Shown in pieces: positions 15,254 through 23,925 of a stretch of DNA of 36,891 bases. The notes under the pieces were generated by a model. That model was not told where the DNA came from. It did not search any database and saw only the letters and a program-made list of their open reading frames with translations. This stretch comes from an uncultured Eubacteriales bacterium (lineage in GTDB: Bacteria; Bacillota; Clostridia; Christensenellales; CAG-138), in NCBI GenBank assembly GCA_902768795.1, contig CACXMS010000017.1, positions 1-36,891 on the forward strand. The letters are read 5' to 3'. Positions within the stretch are counted from its first letter, which is position 1. Every line of letters starts with the position of its first letter. Both the position numbers and the translations under genes were made by a program.

Positions 15254-16750
15254 TTCCTTTTTATCCGTTTGCGGCAAGCCGTCGAGCGGACGGATCTTCT
15301 TTTTGTAGAGGTTCCGCGTGAGCGCCGCGGAGAGCAGCAGCGTGACCAGCTCGGCGATCGGGAACGCCCACCAGACCGCCTCGATCGAGTGCGTCGTCAC
15401 CGCCATCAGGATCGCCGTCGGCAGCAGAACCACAAGCTGCCGCATCAGCGAGGTGATCGTGCCGTAAATGCCGGTATCCGTCGCGCCGTAAACCGTGCCC
15501 ATCGCAATGCAGATCGCCGCGCAGATGAACCCCCAGGCGATCGTGCGGATCGCGGTGATCGTCACGCCGTAGGTGAACGGCGATACGGCGAACAGCAGCA
15601 TCAGCTCGGGCGCGAACAGCTCGAATACCGCTGTCCCCGCGACCATGAACAGCGCGCAGTACAGCGTTAAAAGCCCGTATGCGCGCAGGAACCGCTTTTT
15701 GTTCCGCGCGCCGTAGTTATAGCCGAGGATGCTCATCGCCGCGTTGTTCAGACCGAACACTGGCATGAAGATGACCGACTGAAGCCGAAAATACGTTCCG
15801 AACGCGCTCTTGTAGGCGTCGACATAGTTGATCGACGGATCCAGCGTTTTTGCGTGGTACTCGCCGAGCCCCTTCAAAACGCCGTTCATGCCGAGATACA
15901 TGACCGTGCCGACGGCCTGCATCAGGATCGACGGCACGCCGACGCTGTAGATCTCCCGCACCGTCTGCCCGCTGACGCGAAAATCCGACCGCTTCAGCTG
16001 CACCTCGCTCTTCGAGGTCGCAAGCATGATGATCGCAAGCGTCATCGAAGCGAACTGCCCGACGACCGTAGCGATCGCGGCGCCGGTCACGCCCATTGCG
16101 GGGATCGGCCCGAGCCCGAGCACGAACACGCGGTCGAGCACGATGTTTGTGACCGCGCCGGTAAGCTGCATCATCATCGCGACGAGCGTGCGCCCCTGCG
16201 CGGTCATGATGCGTTCGATGCCGCACGACAGGAAGATGCCGACGGAGAGCGACAGACAGATCGACATGTATTCGGTGCCGAACAGCCGCACGATCGGGTC
16301 GGTGTCCTGCCAGTTCAGGAACGCGGACGAAAGCGTCAGCCCGACGACCGTGAAGAACGCGGCGGACAGCATCAGCAGCACGAGCCCGTTGGCCGCGGCG
16401 CGGTTCGCGTCCGCAAAGCGCTTCTCGCCGAGCCGCCGCGAGATCAGCGAATTCATGCCGACCGACGTGCCGACCGCGACGGAAATCATCAGCATCTGCA
16501 GCGGATTGACGGTCGAAAGCGCGTTCAGCGCCTTGTCGCCGATCGTCGTCTCGATGCCGGGCGTATACAGATCGCCGAGGATCCGCGTCAGAGAGGCCGC
16601 GTCCAGCGTGGACAGGCGAGAAACGAACACGCTGTCGACAATGTTGTAGAGGGCCTGCACGAGCATCGAAACGATGATCGGCCAGCCCATGGAGAGCAGG
16701 AGCTTGCCCTCCCGCTCGGTTCCCATTTTGTTTTCCCGAATTGTTTCCAT
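15239..16750 (-). CDS. MATE-family multidrug/metabolite exporter
   Basis: 503 residues with 12 predicted membrane helices in two halves. KLLLSMGWPIIVSMLVQALY, NIVDSVFVSRL and the internal GLNNAAMSILGYNYGARNKK are characteristic of MatE-domain transporters that export cationic drugs or metabolites in exchange for Na+ or H+. ATG 16750 (METIRENKMGTE) is preferred because many relatives begin with ENKMGT; ATG 16726 is the alternative. No ribosome site precedes 16750, and the only promoter-like sequence lies seven bases upstream of it, a leaderless layout. The longer upstream frame is not credible. Confidence 0.88.
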   Translation of the reverse strand: METIRENKMGTEREGKLLLSMGWPIIVSMLVQALYNIVDSVFVSRLSTLDAASLTRILGDLYTPGIETTIGDKALNALSTVNPLQMLMISVAVGTSVGMNSLISRRLGEKRFADANRAAANGLVLLMLSAAFFTVVGLTLSSAFLNWQDTDPIVRLFGTEYMSICLSLSVGIFLSCGIERIMTAQGRTLVAMMMQLTGAVTNIVLDRVFVLGLGPIPAMGVTGAAIATVVGQFASMTLAIIMLATSKSEVQLKRSDFRVSGQTVREIYSVGVPSILMQAVGTVMYLGMNGVLKGLGEYHAKTLDPSINYVDAYKSAFGTYFRLQSVIFMPVFGLNNAAMSILGYNYGARNKKRFLRAYGLLTLYCALFMVAGTAVFELFAPELMLLFAVSPFTYGVTITAIRTIAWGFICAAICIAMGTVYGATDTGIYGTITSLMRQLVVLLPTAILMAVTTHSIEAVWWAFPIAELVTLLLSAALTRNLYKKKIRPLDGLPQTDKKEWTNP

Positions 16751-16757
16751 AAGAGTT

Positions 16758-16786
16758 ATTATGCAGGAATTGTTCGGGAAAAGCAA
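16758..16786 (-). promoter_or_regulatory. candidate promoter of the MATE gene at leaderless distance
   Basis: Minus strand: TTGCTT (16781-16786), 17 bases, CATAAT (16758-16763), then 7 bases to ATG 16750. The -10 is good (5 of 6) and the -35 weak (3 of 6). Confidence 0.45.
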
Positions 16787-16858
16787 GCGTTTTTGCGGAA
16801 CTTGACGCGCATTTTGCCGCCGCGCCGCGTCTTCTGCCGGTTTGCGTCCGGACGGCGC

Positions 16859-16907
16859 AAAAAAGGCCTGTCCTTCCAAACCGCGGCTGCGGGTTCGAAA
16901 GACAGGC
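16859..16907 (-). terminator. terminator of the first MscS cassette
   Basis: Minus strand: a ~16-bp stem (16892-16907 with 16866-16881) with G-T pairs, followed by CTTTTTT. It ends the mscS-ectodomain transcript. Confidence 0.85.
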
Positions 16908-16921
16908 GCAAAGGGATCGGG

Positions 16922-18295
16922 TCAGTTGATGATCGTCTGGAAATAGATGACCGTATCGCCGGTGATGCGGAACGAATACGAGAAGTAGTAGGTTTTGTAT
17001 CCGTACGCCGTCGAGGCCGGCTTGCTGGAAGTCGGCGACATCGGGCTTGCGTAGGAACCGCGGCCGGCCGAAGCGGGATCGCCGACGAAGAAACACTCGG
17101 AGGAGGTTGAGGAGCCCGTGATCGTGACGAGCGTTCCGACCGGGATGTTGCCGGAGGTGCCGGAACCGTAGGCGCAGGAATAGCGGCAGCTGCTGCACTT
17201 GAGCGTGCAGTAGACGACCGGCGTGGGCGTCGGCGCGGGCGTGGGCGTCGGAGTCGGCGTCGGAGTAGGCGTGGGCGTCGGCGGCTCGCCGGGGTCGCCG
17301 TCTGTCCAGCCGGAATGCAGCACGACCGGCGTCGGGTGCGACCAGTCGCGGTCGTAGTCGGAACGGCCTTCGATCGGCGCGTAGAAATCAAAGTAGGACA
17401 CGGCCTCGACACGCCGTTCATCGCTGTCGTACCAGCCCGTAAACACCTGATCGCTCCGCCACGGCGCGGGGTACGCCGACAGATAGCACAGCGATTCCGA
17501 TTCGAGCGGCGCGTTCCAGTAATAGATCGCGTCGTCGAGCTGCAGCACCATGCGCGTCGGCTCGTTCGGAACCCATTTGACGTGTACGTCGACGCGGCGA
17601 ACGCCGTCCTCGCCGGGTTGGATCAGCAGCACGTCCGCCGCCGTCACGTCCTGTCCGAGGTCGCGCGTCGCAAATCCTTCGTCGCTCGGCCATTCCCGGT
17701 TCTTCAGAACGTAGCCGGTCGCGGTAAAGCCGTCCGCGTACGGCAGCTCCGGCAGCCGGTAGGACGTAAAGGACGCTTCCTCGAACGATTGTTCGGCCAG
17801 CACGACCGTGCTCCAGTCGGTCAGATCGAACAGGTCGGCGTAGACCGTGATCGCAACCGTGCCCTCGCCGCGCAGCGCGTACAGCATCGGGAACGGCGTG
17901 GGCGTTTCGGTCGGCGCGGGGACCGTCGCCGCGGCCGGCTGTTCGGTCGGCAAAGGCGTATTCCCGGGCGCTGCCGTGACAAAAGGCGAAGGCGACGCCG
18001 TTACGGTTTCAACGACGGCGGGAACCGACGGGGTCGGCAAGGGGGAAGCGGCGGCTTCCCCGCCCGATGCGCCGCGCGAAAACAGCACGCCGGTAAGCGT
18101 AAGACCGCTGACGCCGAGCAGCATCATGGCCTTTAAGATCCGCTTTACGGCGGACTCCTCCTCTTCGGCCGGTTCGGGCGCGGCCGAAAACGTCCGGCTG
18201 TTGAATTCGTCCGGCAAAGGCGTATATTCGGGCGCGCCGTCCTCGTGGGAATACTCGGCCGGAATGCCCATGATTTCATGCAGTTTCTTTCTCAT
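16922..18295 (-). CDS. single-pass membrane protein with acidic cytosolic tail and large outside domain (MscS partner 1)
   Basis: 457 residues. An acidic, proline-containing N-tail (1-50; PAEYSHED, APEYTPLPDEFNS) precedes one membrane helix (about 53-72). By charge the rest should lie outside: a Thr/Pro/Ala spacer (80-135), a ~200-residue beta-rich domain (TVAITVYADLFDLTDW, GYVLKNREW, VDVHVKWVPNEP, VFTGWYDSDE), a (TP)n linker and a C-terminal ~90 residues with YCTLKCSSCRYSC, then aromatic/Gly/Ser-rich sequence. I know no family for the whole. It lies 41 bases downstream of an mscS gene, with a small hairpin in the gap and a weak ribosome site. The same arrangement occurs again at 21284-23740, suggesting a functional link with MscS. 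Confidence 0.75.
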   Translation of the reverse strand: MRKKLHEIMGIPAEYSHEDGAPEYTPLPDEFNSRTFSAAPEPAEEEESAVKRILKAMMLLGVSGLTLTGVLFSRGASGGEAAASPLPTPSVPAVVETVTASPSPFVTAAPGNTPLPTEQPAAATVPAPTETPTPFPMLYALRGEGTVAITVYADLFDLTDWSTVVLAEQSFEEASFTSYRLPELPYADGFTATGYVLKNREWPSDEGFATRDLGQDVTAADVLLIQPGEDGVRRVDVHVKWVPNEPTRMVLQLDDAIYYWNAPLESESLCYLSAYPAPWRSDQVFTGWYDSDERRVEAVSYFDFYAPIEGRSDYDRDWSHPTPVVLHSGWTDGDPGEPPTPTPTPTPTPTPTPAPTPTPVVYCTLKCSSCRYSCAYGSGTSGNIPVGTLVTITGSSTSSECFFVGDPASAGRGSYASPMSPTSSKPASTAYGYKTYYFSYSFRITGDTVIYFQTIIN

Positions 18296-18302
18296 ATCCG
18301 CT

Positions 18303-18333
18303 TACGGCCGTAAAAGCCGGCTAAGGCCGGCGC
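18303..18333 (-). promoter_or_regulatory. short hairpin between mscS and its partner gene
   Basis: Minus strand: GCCGGC, loop CTTA, GCCGGC, then TTTTA, in the gap between the channel gene and the partner gene. It looks like a weak terminator that would let part of the transcription through and lower the partner's level. Confidence 0.45.
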
Positions 18334-18336
18334 GAA

Positions 18337-19212
18337 TTACTTCTGATGCACGTCGATCTGCGGGAACGGGACTTCGACGCCGAGCTTCCGCATGCCGACG
18401 AACAGGTCGTGGTTCAGCACGCGCGCGCCGGTATAGATGTCCGGCTCCGCGACCTCGACGACGAACTTCAGAACGACCGCGCTGTCGCCGAACTGGTCGA
18501 TGCCGAGGTATTCGGGGGCGGACTTCATCAGATCGGGATGCGCGCTCCGGATCTGCAGCAGCAGCGCGGGCAGCTCGCGCTCGAGGGCTTCCAGGTCGGT
18601 TTCATAGGGGATCGGGAATTCCGTAACCGCCTTGGAGGCGTTGTCCGAACGGTTCAGGATGTTTTTCATATCGGAGTTGTTGACAATCTTCACGTTGCCG
18701 CCGAGATCGGTGATCACGGTCGTGCGGACGCTGATGTCCGTAACCGTGCCGCGGAAGCCGTTGATCTCGATGATGTCGCCGATGTTATACTGGTTGTCGA
18801 TCAGAATGAACATGCCGGTGACGACGTCCGCGATCAGACTTTCGGCGCCGAAGCCGACGATTAGGGCGACGATTCCGAGACCGGACAGGATCGTGACGAT
18901 ATCGACGTTCAGCATCGTGAGCACGACGCAGATCGCAATCAGAATGACCGCGTAGCGCGTGATGTTCTTGAGCAGCGCGACCATCGTGCGGGTGCGGTGG
19001 CGCTTCGGGCGGATCGCGCCGAGAAGGAAGGAAACGAGTCCCTCGAAAACCAGCAGCGCGATCAGGATCAAGGCGCCGCGGACGATGTTTTCGAGGCTCC
19101 ATTCAAATTTCGGCAGCCCGTCGATGATGCCGGCGGCGCGCGCGCCGATATAGATCAGAGCGCCGAGGATCAGCAGAATCACAACGCGGAGCAGCGACGA
19201 TTTTTTCTTCAT
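18337..19212 (-). CDS. mscS: MscS-family small-conductance mechanosensitive channel (copy 1)
   Basis: 291 residues. Membrane helices at about 5-25, 40-60 and 72-95 lead to the pore helix region (ILSGLGIVALIVGFGAESL) and the conserved NQYNIGDIIE, GFRGTV and GNVKIVNNSDMKNILNRSD of the MscS beta domain; the C-terminus folds into the cytosolic vestibule. It opens under membrane tension and releases osmolytes. ATG 19212 has AGGAG upstream. It heads a two-gene unit with the ectodomain protein and has a strong promoter. Copy 2 at 21284 shares GNVKIVNNSDMKNILNRSD exactly, so the two are paralogues. Confidence 0.92.
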   Translation of the reverse strand: MKKKSSLLRVVILLILGALIYIGARAAGIIDGLPKFEWSLENIVRGALILIALLVFEGLVSFLLGAIRPKRHRTRTMVALLKNITRYAVILIAICVVLTMLNVDIVTILSGLGIVALIVGFGAESLIADVVTGMFILIDNQYNIGDIIEINGFRGTVTDISVRTTVITDLGGNVKIVNNSDMKNILNRSDNASKAVTEFPIPYETDLEALERELPALLLQIRSAHPDLMKSAPEYLGIDQFGDSAVVLKFVVEVAEPDIYTGARVLNHDLFVGMRKLGVEVPFPQIDVHQK

Positions 19213-19258
19213 GGGAATACTCCTGTTTTTCGCCGGAGGACGGCGTATTTTTGCTTGC

Positions 19259-19287
19259 AGTATACCCGTTTTTCGCGGGCGTGTCAA
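19259..19287 (-). promoter_or_regulatory. promoter of mscS copy 1
   Basis: Minus strand: TTGACA (19282-19287), 17 bases, TATACT (19259-19264). Divergent from the pckA promoter about 80 bases away. Confidence 0.9.
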
Positions 19288-19364
19288 CGGATTTCATCTT
19301 TCCGCTTTCCGCGGGCGCACGGTGAAAAAAGTGTGAATGACGCGGCGCGGCGGCGCCTGCCCGA

Positions 19365-19393
19365 TTGACAACGGAACGGAAAAATGGTATATT
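19365..19393 (+). promoter_or_regulatory. promoter of pckA
   Basis: TTGACA (19365-19370), 17 bases, TATATT (19388-19393). The leader of about 70 bases carries a 6-bp hairpin (GATCGG 19406-19411 with CCGATC 19421-19426) before ATG 19471. Confidence 0.9.
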
Positions 19394-19470
19394 GTAGTCG
19401 GTTGAGATCGGCATTTTGCCCCGATCCAAAGTACCGAATCACCATATTTTAAGAAAGAGGTTTTTAAGGT

Positions 19471-21084
19471 ATGAAGAAACTCGATCTGACCCGGTACGGC
19501 ATCACCGATACCAAAGAAATCGTCTACAATCCTTCCTACGAACTTCTGTTCCGGGATGAGATGGATCCGTCGCTGACCGGCTTTGACAAGGGACAGCTCT
19601 CCGAGCTGGACGCCGTCAACGTCATGACCGGCATCTACACCGGCCGCAGCCCGAAGGACAAATTCATCGTGCTCGACAGGAACTCCGAGAACACCGTCTG
19701 GTGGACGACCGACGCGTATAAGAACGACAACCATCCCGCGTCCGAAGAGACCTGGGCGGCGGTCAAGGAGATCGCGCTAAAGGAGCTTTCCGGCAAGAAG
19801 CTGTACGTCGTAGACGCGTTCTGCGGCGCGAACAAAGACAGCCGCATGGCGGTGCGCTTCATCATGGAAGTCGCATGGCAGGCGCATTTTGTCCGCAACA
19901 TGTTCATCAAGCCGACGCCCGAGGAAGAGGAAGCGTTTGAGCCGAACTTCGTCGTGTACACCGCGTCCAAGGCGAAGGTCGGGAACTATAAGGAGCTCGG
20001 GCTGAACTCCGAAACCGCGGTTGTGTTCAACATCACGAGCCGCGAGCAGGTCATTCTGAACACCTGGTACGGCGGCGAGATGAAGAAGGGCATGTTCTCG
20101 ATGATGAACTACTATCTGCCGCTGCAGGGCATCGCCTCGATGCACTGCTCCGCGAACACGGACATGAACGGCGAGAACACCGCGATCTTCTTCGGTCTGT
20201 CCGGCACGGGCAAGACCACGCTGTCCACCGACCCAAAACGTCTTCTGATCGGCGACGACGAGCACGGCTGGGATGACAACGGCGTCTTCAATTTCGAAGG
20301 CGGCTGCTATGCGAAGGTCATCAACCTCGACAAGGATTCCGAACCGGATATCTACAACGCGATCCGCCGCGACGCGCTGCTCGAAAACGTCACGCTCGAC
20401 GAAAACGGCAAGATCGACTTTGCCGACAAGTCCGTGACCGAGAACACCCGCGTTTCCTACCCGATCGAGCACATCGAAAAGATCGTCAAGAACGTCCGTC
20501 CGACGTCGTCCGGCCCCGCCGCGAAGAACGTCATCTTCCTGTCCGCGGACGCGTTCGGCGTTCTGCCGCCGGTCTCGATCCTCACGGCCGAGCAGACGAA
20601 GTACTACTTCCTGTCCGGCTTTACCGCCAAGCTTGCGGGAACCGAGCGCGGCATCACCGAGCCGACGCCGACGTTCTCGGCCTGCTTCGGCCAGGCGTTT
20701 TTGGAGCTGCATCCGACCAAGTACGCGGAAGAGCTCGTCAAGCGCATGGAGCAGAGCGGCGCGAAGGCGTACCTCGTGAACACCGGCTGGAACGGCAGCG
20801 GCAAGCGCATCTCGATCAAGGATACGCGCGGCATCATCGACGCGATCCTCGACGGCGCGATCCTCTCCGCTCCGACGAAGATGATCCCGTACTTCAACTT
20901 CGAAGTGCCGACCGCGCTGCCGGGCGTCGATCCGAAGATCCTCGACCCGCGCGACACCTATGCCGATCCGTCCGTCTGGGAGGAGAAGGCAAAGGATCTG
21001 TCCTCGCGCTTCATCAAGAACTTCAAAAAATACGAAGGCAACGAAGCCGGCAAGGCGCTTGTCCCCGCCGGTCCGCAGCTGTAA
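19471..21084 (+). CDS. pckA: phosphoenolpyruvate carboxykinase (ATP)
   Basis: 537 residues, the family's usual length. [14 protein letters not shown], then HCSANTDMN and the P-loop [11 protein letters not shown] (from about residue 242), [11 protein letters not shown] (metal and kinase-2 region) and [17 protein letters not shown]. It interconverts oxaloacetate plus ATP with phosphoenolpyruvate plus CO2. In anaerobes it often runs towards oxaloacetate to fix CO2 and make ATP. It stands alone between two mscS cassettes, with its own strong promoter and a terminator at 21103. Confidence 0.97.
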   Translation: MKKLDLTRYGITDTKEIVYNPSYELLFRDEMDPSLTGFDKGQLSELDAVNVMTGIYTGRSPKDKFIVLDRNSENTVWWTTDAYKNDNHPASEETWAAVKEIALKELSGKKLYVVDAFCGANKDSRMAVRFIMEVAWQAHFVRNMFIKPTPEEEEAFEPNFVVYTASKAKVGNYKELGLNSETAVVFNITSREQVILNTWYGGEMKKGMFSMMNYYLPLQGIASMHCSANTDMNGENTAIFFGLSGTGKTTLSTDPKRLLIGDDEHGWDDNGVFNFEGGCYAKVINLDKDSEPDIYNAIRRDALLENVTLDENGKIDFADKSVTENTRVSYPIEHIEKIVKNVRPTSSGPAAKNVIFLSADAFGVLPPVSILTAEQTKYYFLSGFTAKLAGTERGITEPTPTFSACFGQAFLELHPTKYAEELVKRMEQSGAKAYLVNTGWNGSGKRISIKDTRGIIDAILDGAILSAPTKMIPYFNFEVPTALPGVDPKILDPRDTYADPSVWEEKAKDLSSRFIKNFKKYEGNEAGKALVPAGPQL

Positions 21085-21102
21085 ATCCTACCGTAAGACC
21101 GC

Positions 21103-21141
21103 TCTGCAGGGCCGGCAACGCGCCGCCCTGCAGAACTTTTT
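21103..21141 (+). terminator. terminator of pckA
   Basis: Perfect 10-bp stem TCTGCAGGGC with GCCCTGCAGA, followed by ACTTTTT. Confidence 0.88.
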
Positions 21142-21200
21142 GAACGGGCTTTCCACGGGCGCCGCTCGCGCCGTTTTTACCGCCGCTTGGTCCGATTTGC

Positions 21201-21230
21201 TTGCAATATCCGACGCAGGATTTCTATAAT
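21201..21230 (+). promoter_or_regulatory. promoter of mscS copy 2
   Basis: TTGCAA (21201-21206), 18 bases, TATAAT (21225-21230). The leader to ATG 21284 carries ACCGGAGGC as ribosome site. Confidence 0.8.
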
Positions 21231-21283
21231 GAAGAAACAGACCGGCGCGTCCGTCTTCCAACAATCATCCACCGGAGGCATCC

Positions 21284-22117
21284 ATGAAGAAAAAGATTAT
21301 CCGCATCGCCGTGCTCGCGGTCATCGCCGCAGTTCTCCTCGTTTTGAGGTTCAACATCGACAACGTGTTTGTCAAGCTGTTCTCGATGATCTTCCTCGTC
21401 CTGTTCTGCGAATCGCTGCTGACGTTCGTCCTCGGCCTGATCAAATTCAGCAATCACAGAGCGCAGACGCTGGTCACGATCATCGCAAGTCTCTGTAAAT
21501 ATGTGGCGGCGATCGTCATCCTCTGCTGGGGCCTTTCGATCCTCGGCGTCGATGTGACCGGCATCCTGGCCAGCGTCGGCGTATTGACGCTCGTCGTCGG
21601 CTTCAGCGCGGAGAGTCTGATCGCGGACGTAATCACCGGTACGTTCATGCTGTTTGAGAATCAGTACAACGTCGGCGACATCGTCGAGGTTGGAGGGTTC
21701 CGCGGAACGGTCTGCGAGATCGGCATCCGTACGACGTCGATCATGGACGTCGGCGGAAACGTCAAGATCGTCAACAATTCCGACATGAAGAATATCCTGA
21801 ATCGTTCCGACCGCGTTTCCATCGCCGCGAGCACGATCGACGTTCCGTACGAGACGGATTTCGAGAAGCTCGAAGCGCAGATCCCGGCGCTGATGGAGGA
21901 AATCTATCAGAAGAACGGGGAGAAATTCCTGGCCGTGCCGCGTTATCTCGGCATACAGGAGCTCGGCGCTTCGGGTGTCACGCTGAAGTTTGTCGCGGAC
22001 GTCAAGGAGCAGGATATTTACAACGGCGTGCGGACGCTGAATCACGATCTGCTGCTCGGCTTCAAGAAGCTCGGCGTGGAATGCCCGTTCCCGCAGGTCG
22101 ACGTCCACAACAAGTAA
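21284..22117 (+). CDS. mscS: MscS-family small-conductance mechanosensitive channel (copy 2)
   Basis: 277 residues. Three membrane helices (about 5-22, 27-50, 60-85), pore region ILASVGVLTLVVGFSAESL, then NQYNVGDIVEVGGFRGTV and GNVKIVNNSDMKNILNRSD. The C-terminal vestibule part is clearly alignable with copy 1 and ends in PFPQVDVHNK versus PFPQIDVHQK. It has its own promoter and is followed 12 bases later by a single-pass ectodomain gene, repeating the layout of copy 1. Confidence 0.92.
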   Translation: MKKKIIRIAVLAVIAAVLLVLRFNIDNVFVKLFSMIFLVLFCESLLTFVLGLIKFSNHRAQTLVTIIASLCKYVAAIVILCWGLSILGVDVTGILASVGVLTLVVGFSAESLIADVITGTFMLFENQYNVGDIVEVGGFRGTVCEIGIRTTSIMDVGGNVKIVNNSDMKNILNRSDRVSIAASTIDVPYETDFEKLEAQIPALMEEIYQKNGEKFLAVPRYLGIQELGASGVTLKFVADVKEQDIYNGVRTLNHDLLLGFKKLGVECPFPQVDVHNK

Positions 22118-22129
22118 GAGAACGGCGCT

Positions 22130-23740
22130 ATGGACGAATACGACGCCATGCGCCCGCCGCAGGAGCATACGCCGCCTGCGTGGGAAAGTGAATTCAATCC
22201 GCCCGCATGGGACGGCGAGTTTTCCGTGCCGTCCCTGAAGGACGAGTACGCGCCGCCTGCGCCCGAGGAGCCGAAGCCGATTCCGCCCGAAGAAGAAAAG
22301 CGCCCCGGCGGGAGCAGCCGCATCCGGCGGCTGTTGCGGTACGGCGCCGCCGCCGTCGTGACCGGCATGGTGGTTCTGACCGCTGCGCCCGCCGAGCCCG
22401 CCGAGCCGGAGATCGTCGACGTCGAATCCTACATTGCAATCGAGTGCTGCGGCGTCACACAGGACGAACCGGACGTGCTCCGGTTCCGGTACATGGATTA
22501 CCGCTCGGTCTATGAGGACGTTCCGACCTATCGGGACGAGGATTTTCATTTTCTCCTTGTCGATCCCGACGGGCAGGAAACGGAGCTGACGCGCGAAAAG
22601 GATCCCGATCTGTACCGCGCGGTCTACTGCGCCGAGGACGAGGACGTGCGCGAGGCGGCATACAGCGCCGTCGAGTTTGAGGGAAGCTATTTCAATCTGA
22701 ATACCGGCTGCGAAATGTGGCGCGCCGACGTCGGGGAGGTTCGCCCCGGCTCGACGCTGAAGATCGTCTGCGCCTATGAGAGCGAGGGCGTGATCAAGCG
22801 CATGACGAGCGAGCGCGAGATCGTAAAGCTGCCTTTGGAGATGGAGCGCAGCGTCACGGCCGACGTTGCCGGGTCGGAGGAAACGACCGATCTTGTGGGC
22901 TTCTCCGCCGTGCTGCATCCGACGACGGATTACGGGTATGTTCTCGGGGATCTGGCGCTGTCGCGCATGAGCTTCTGCACGCGCTGGTATGACGCGCAGG
23001 GCAATTCCCTCGGCGAGGGCTGGTGCTTTGCCGCGCCGACCGACGCCGAGTGGCCGTTCCCCGAGGTTTATCTGTCGGGCGGCGATTACGTCTTCTCGTA
23101 TTACGGAACCGTTCGCAAGGCGGCGGCCGATCCCGCCGCGGCGTATTACACGCTGGAGCTCATGGTGATCGAGGAAACCACGGGCTGGCCGTACCGGATC
23201 GAGTCCGAAAAGATCCCGATCGCGTTCAAGGCCGTCCCGACGCCGACGCCTTCGCCTGAGCCGAAAGGGATTGTTGTCGAAAGCGGAAAGGATGCGTTCG
23301 ACTTTACCGTGCGGTTCCCCGAATCCGATTGGAGCGTATTTGAGAACGACAGCGGGATCGTGATTCTGGCGCCGGACGATTCGAAGGCGCTGACGCTGTT
23401 CTCGGTCGATTCCGGCCCGGACCTTATTGAGCAGGATCTTGTCGATCTTTTGAATTACAGGTATATGGTGGAGGTAAGGAACAATACGGCTGCCGGCTGC
23501 ACCGTGCAGAACCCGTCCGAAATCTCGTACTATGAAGTGAACGGCTGTCCCGGCCGCAGCATGACGTTCGAATACATCGACCCGCTTGGAAATCTGTACC
23601 GCTGCGGGTACGTCGTCTGGCTGTCCGGAACGCGGCTGTACGGTCTGAACCTGATGGCCCCGGAACCCGAATACGAACAGCTCCTGTCGCTCGTCGATCA
23701 GATGCTGGCGACGTTCACGCCCTTCACGCCCGCGGAATAA
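22130..23740 (+). CDS. single-pass membrane protein with proline-rich cytosolic tail and large outside domain (MscS partner 2)
   Basis: 536 residues. The cytosolic N-tail (1-65) has imperfect 9-residue repeats (PPAWESEFN, PPAWDGEFS, VPSLKDEYA) and an acidic Pro-rich stretch. One membrane helix follows (about 70-86). Outside are a ~280-residue beta-rich region (ESYIAIECCGVTQ, YFNLNTGCEMWRADVGE, YLSGGDYVFSYYGTVRK), a short TPTPSPEP linker and a ~150-residue C-terminal domain (FDFTVRFPESDWSVF, YYEVNGCPGRSMTFEY) that resembles PsbP/DUF1795-like folds. I know no family for the whole. Its place 12 bases behind an mscS, the same membrane layout as the protein at 16922 and the weak ribosome site point to co-expression with the channel. 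Confidence 0.75.
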   Translation: MDEYDAMRPPQEHTPPAWESEFNPPAWDGEFSVPSLKDEYAPPAPEEPKPIPPEEEKRPGGSSRIRRLLRYGAAAVVTGMVVLTAAPAEPAEPEIVDVESYIAIECCGVTQDEPDVLRFRYMDYRSVYEDVPTYRDEDFHFLLVDPDGQETELTREKDPDLYRAVYCAEDEDVREAAYSAVEFEGSYFNLNTGCEMWRADVGEVRPGSTLKIVCAYESEGVIKRMTSEREIVKLPLEMERSVTADVAGSEETTDLVGFSAVLHPTTDYGYVLGDLALSRMSFCTRWYDAQGNSLGEGWCFAAPTDAEWPFPEVYLSGGDYVFSYYGTVRKAAADPAAAYYTLELMVIEETTGWPYRIESEKIPIAFKAVPTPTPSPEPKGIVVESGKDAFDFTVRFPESDWSVFENDSGIVILAPDDSKALTLFSVDSGPDLIEQDLVDLLNYRYMVEVRNNTAAGCTVQNPSEISYYEVNGCPGRSMTFEYIDPLGNLYRCGYVVWLSGTRLYGLNLMAPEPEYEQLLSLVDQMLATFTPFTPAE

Positions 23741-23756
23741 AAAAACAACAAAAAAC

Positions 23757-23796
23757 AGAGCCGCTTCGAAACTCGAAAGAGAATCGAAGCGGCTCT
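23757..23796 (-). terminator. terminator downstream of the trxB-like gene
   Basis: Perfect 12-bp stem GAGCCGCTTCGA with TCGAAGCGGCTC. On the minus strand it is followed by TTTTTTGTTGTTTTTTT, so it mainly ends leftward transcription. The rightward partner gene ends just before it. Confidence 0.8.
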
Positions 23797-23925
23797 CAGA
23801 TTGTCAAGAACGGGTTCAGATCATTTTCGGCATATGACCGAAGAAAAGGCGCCTTTTCCACCTGAAAGTATTCTTTTCCGAAATCTGCCGCAAATGGTCT
23901 GCCCCCTTTTACGACAGCCGTATGT

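Noticed and set aside
17218..17285. GTCGG/GTGGGC tandem repeat considered as a CRISPR or regulatory repeat
   Set aside because: It simply encodes a (Thr-Pro)n linker in frame; no spacers.
21224..22918. Open frame of 564 codons on the minus strand opposite mscS copy 2 and its partner
   Set aside because: Shadow spanning two real genes, no start signals or motifs.
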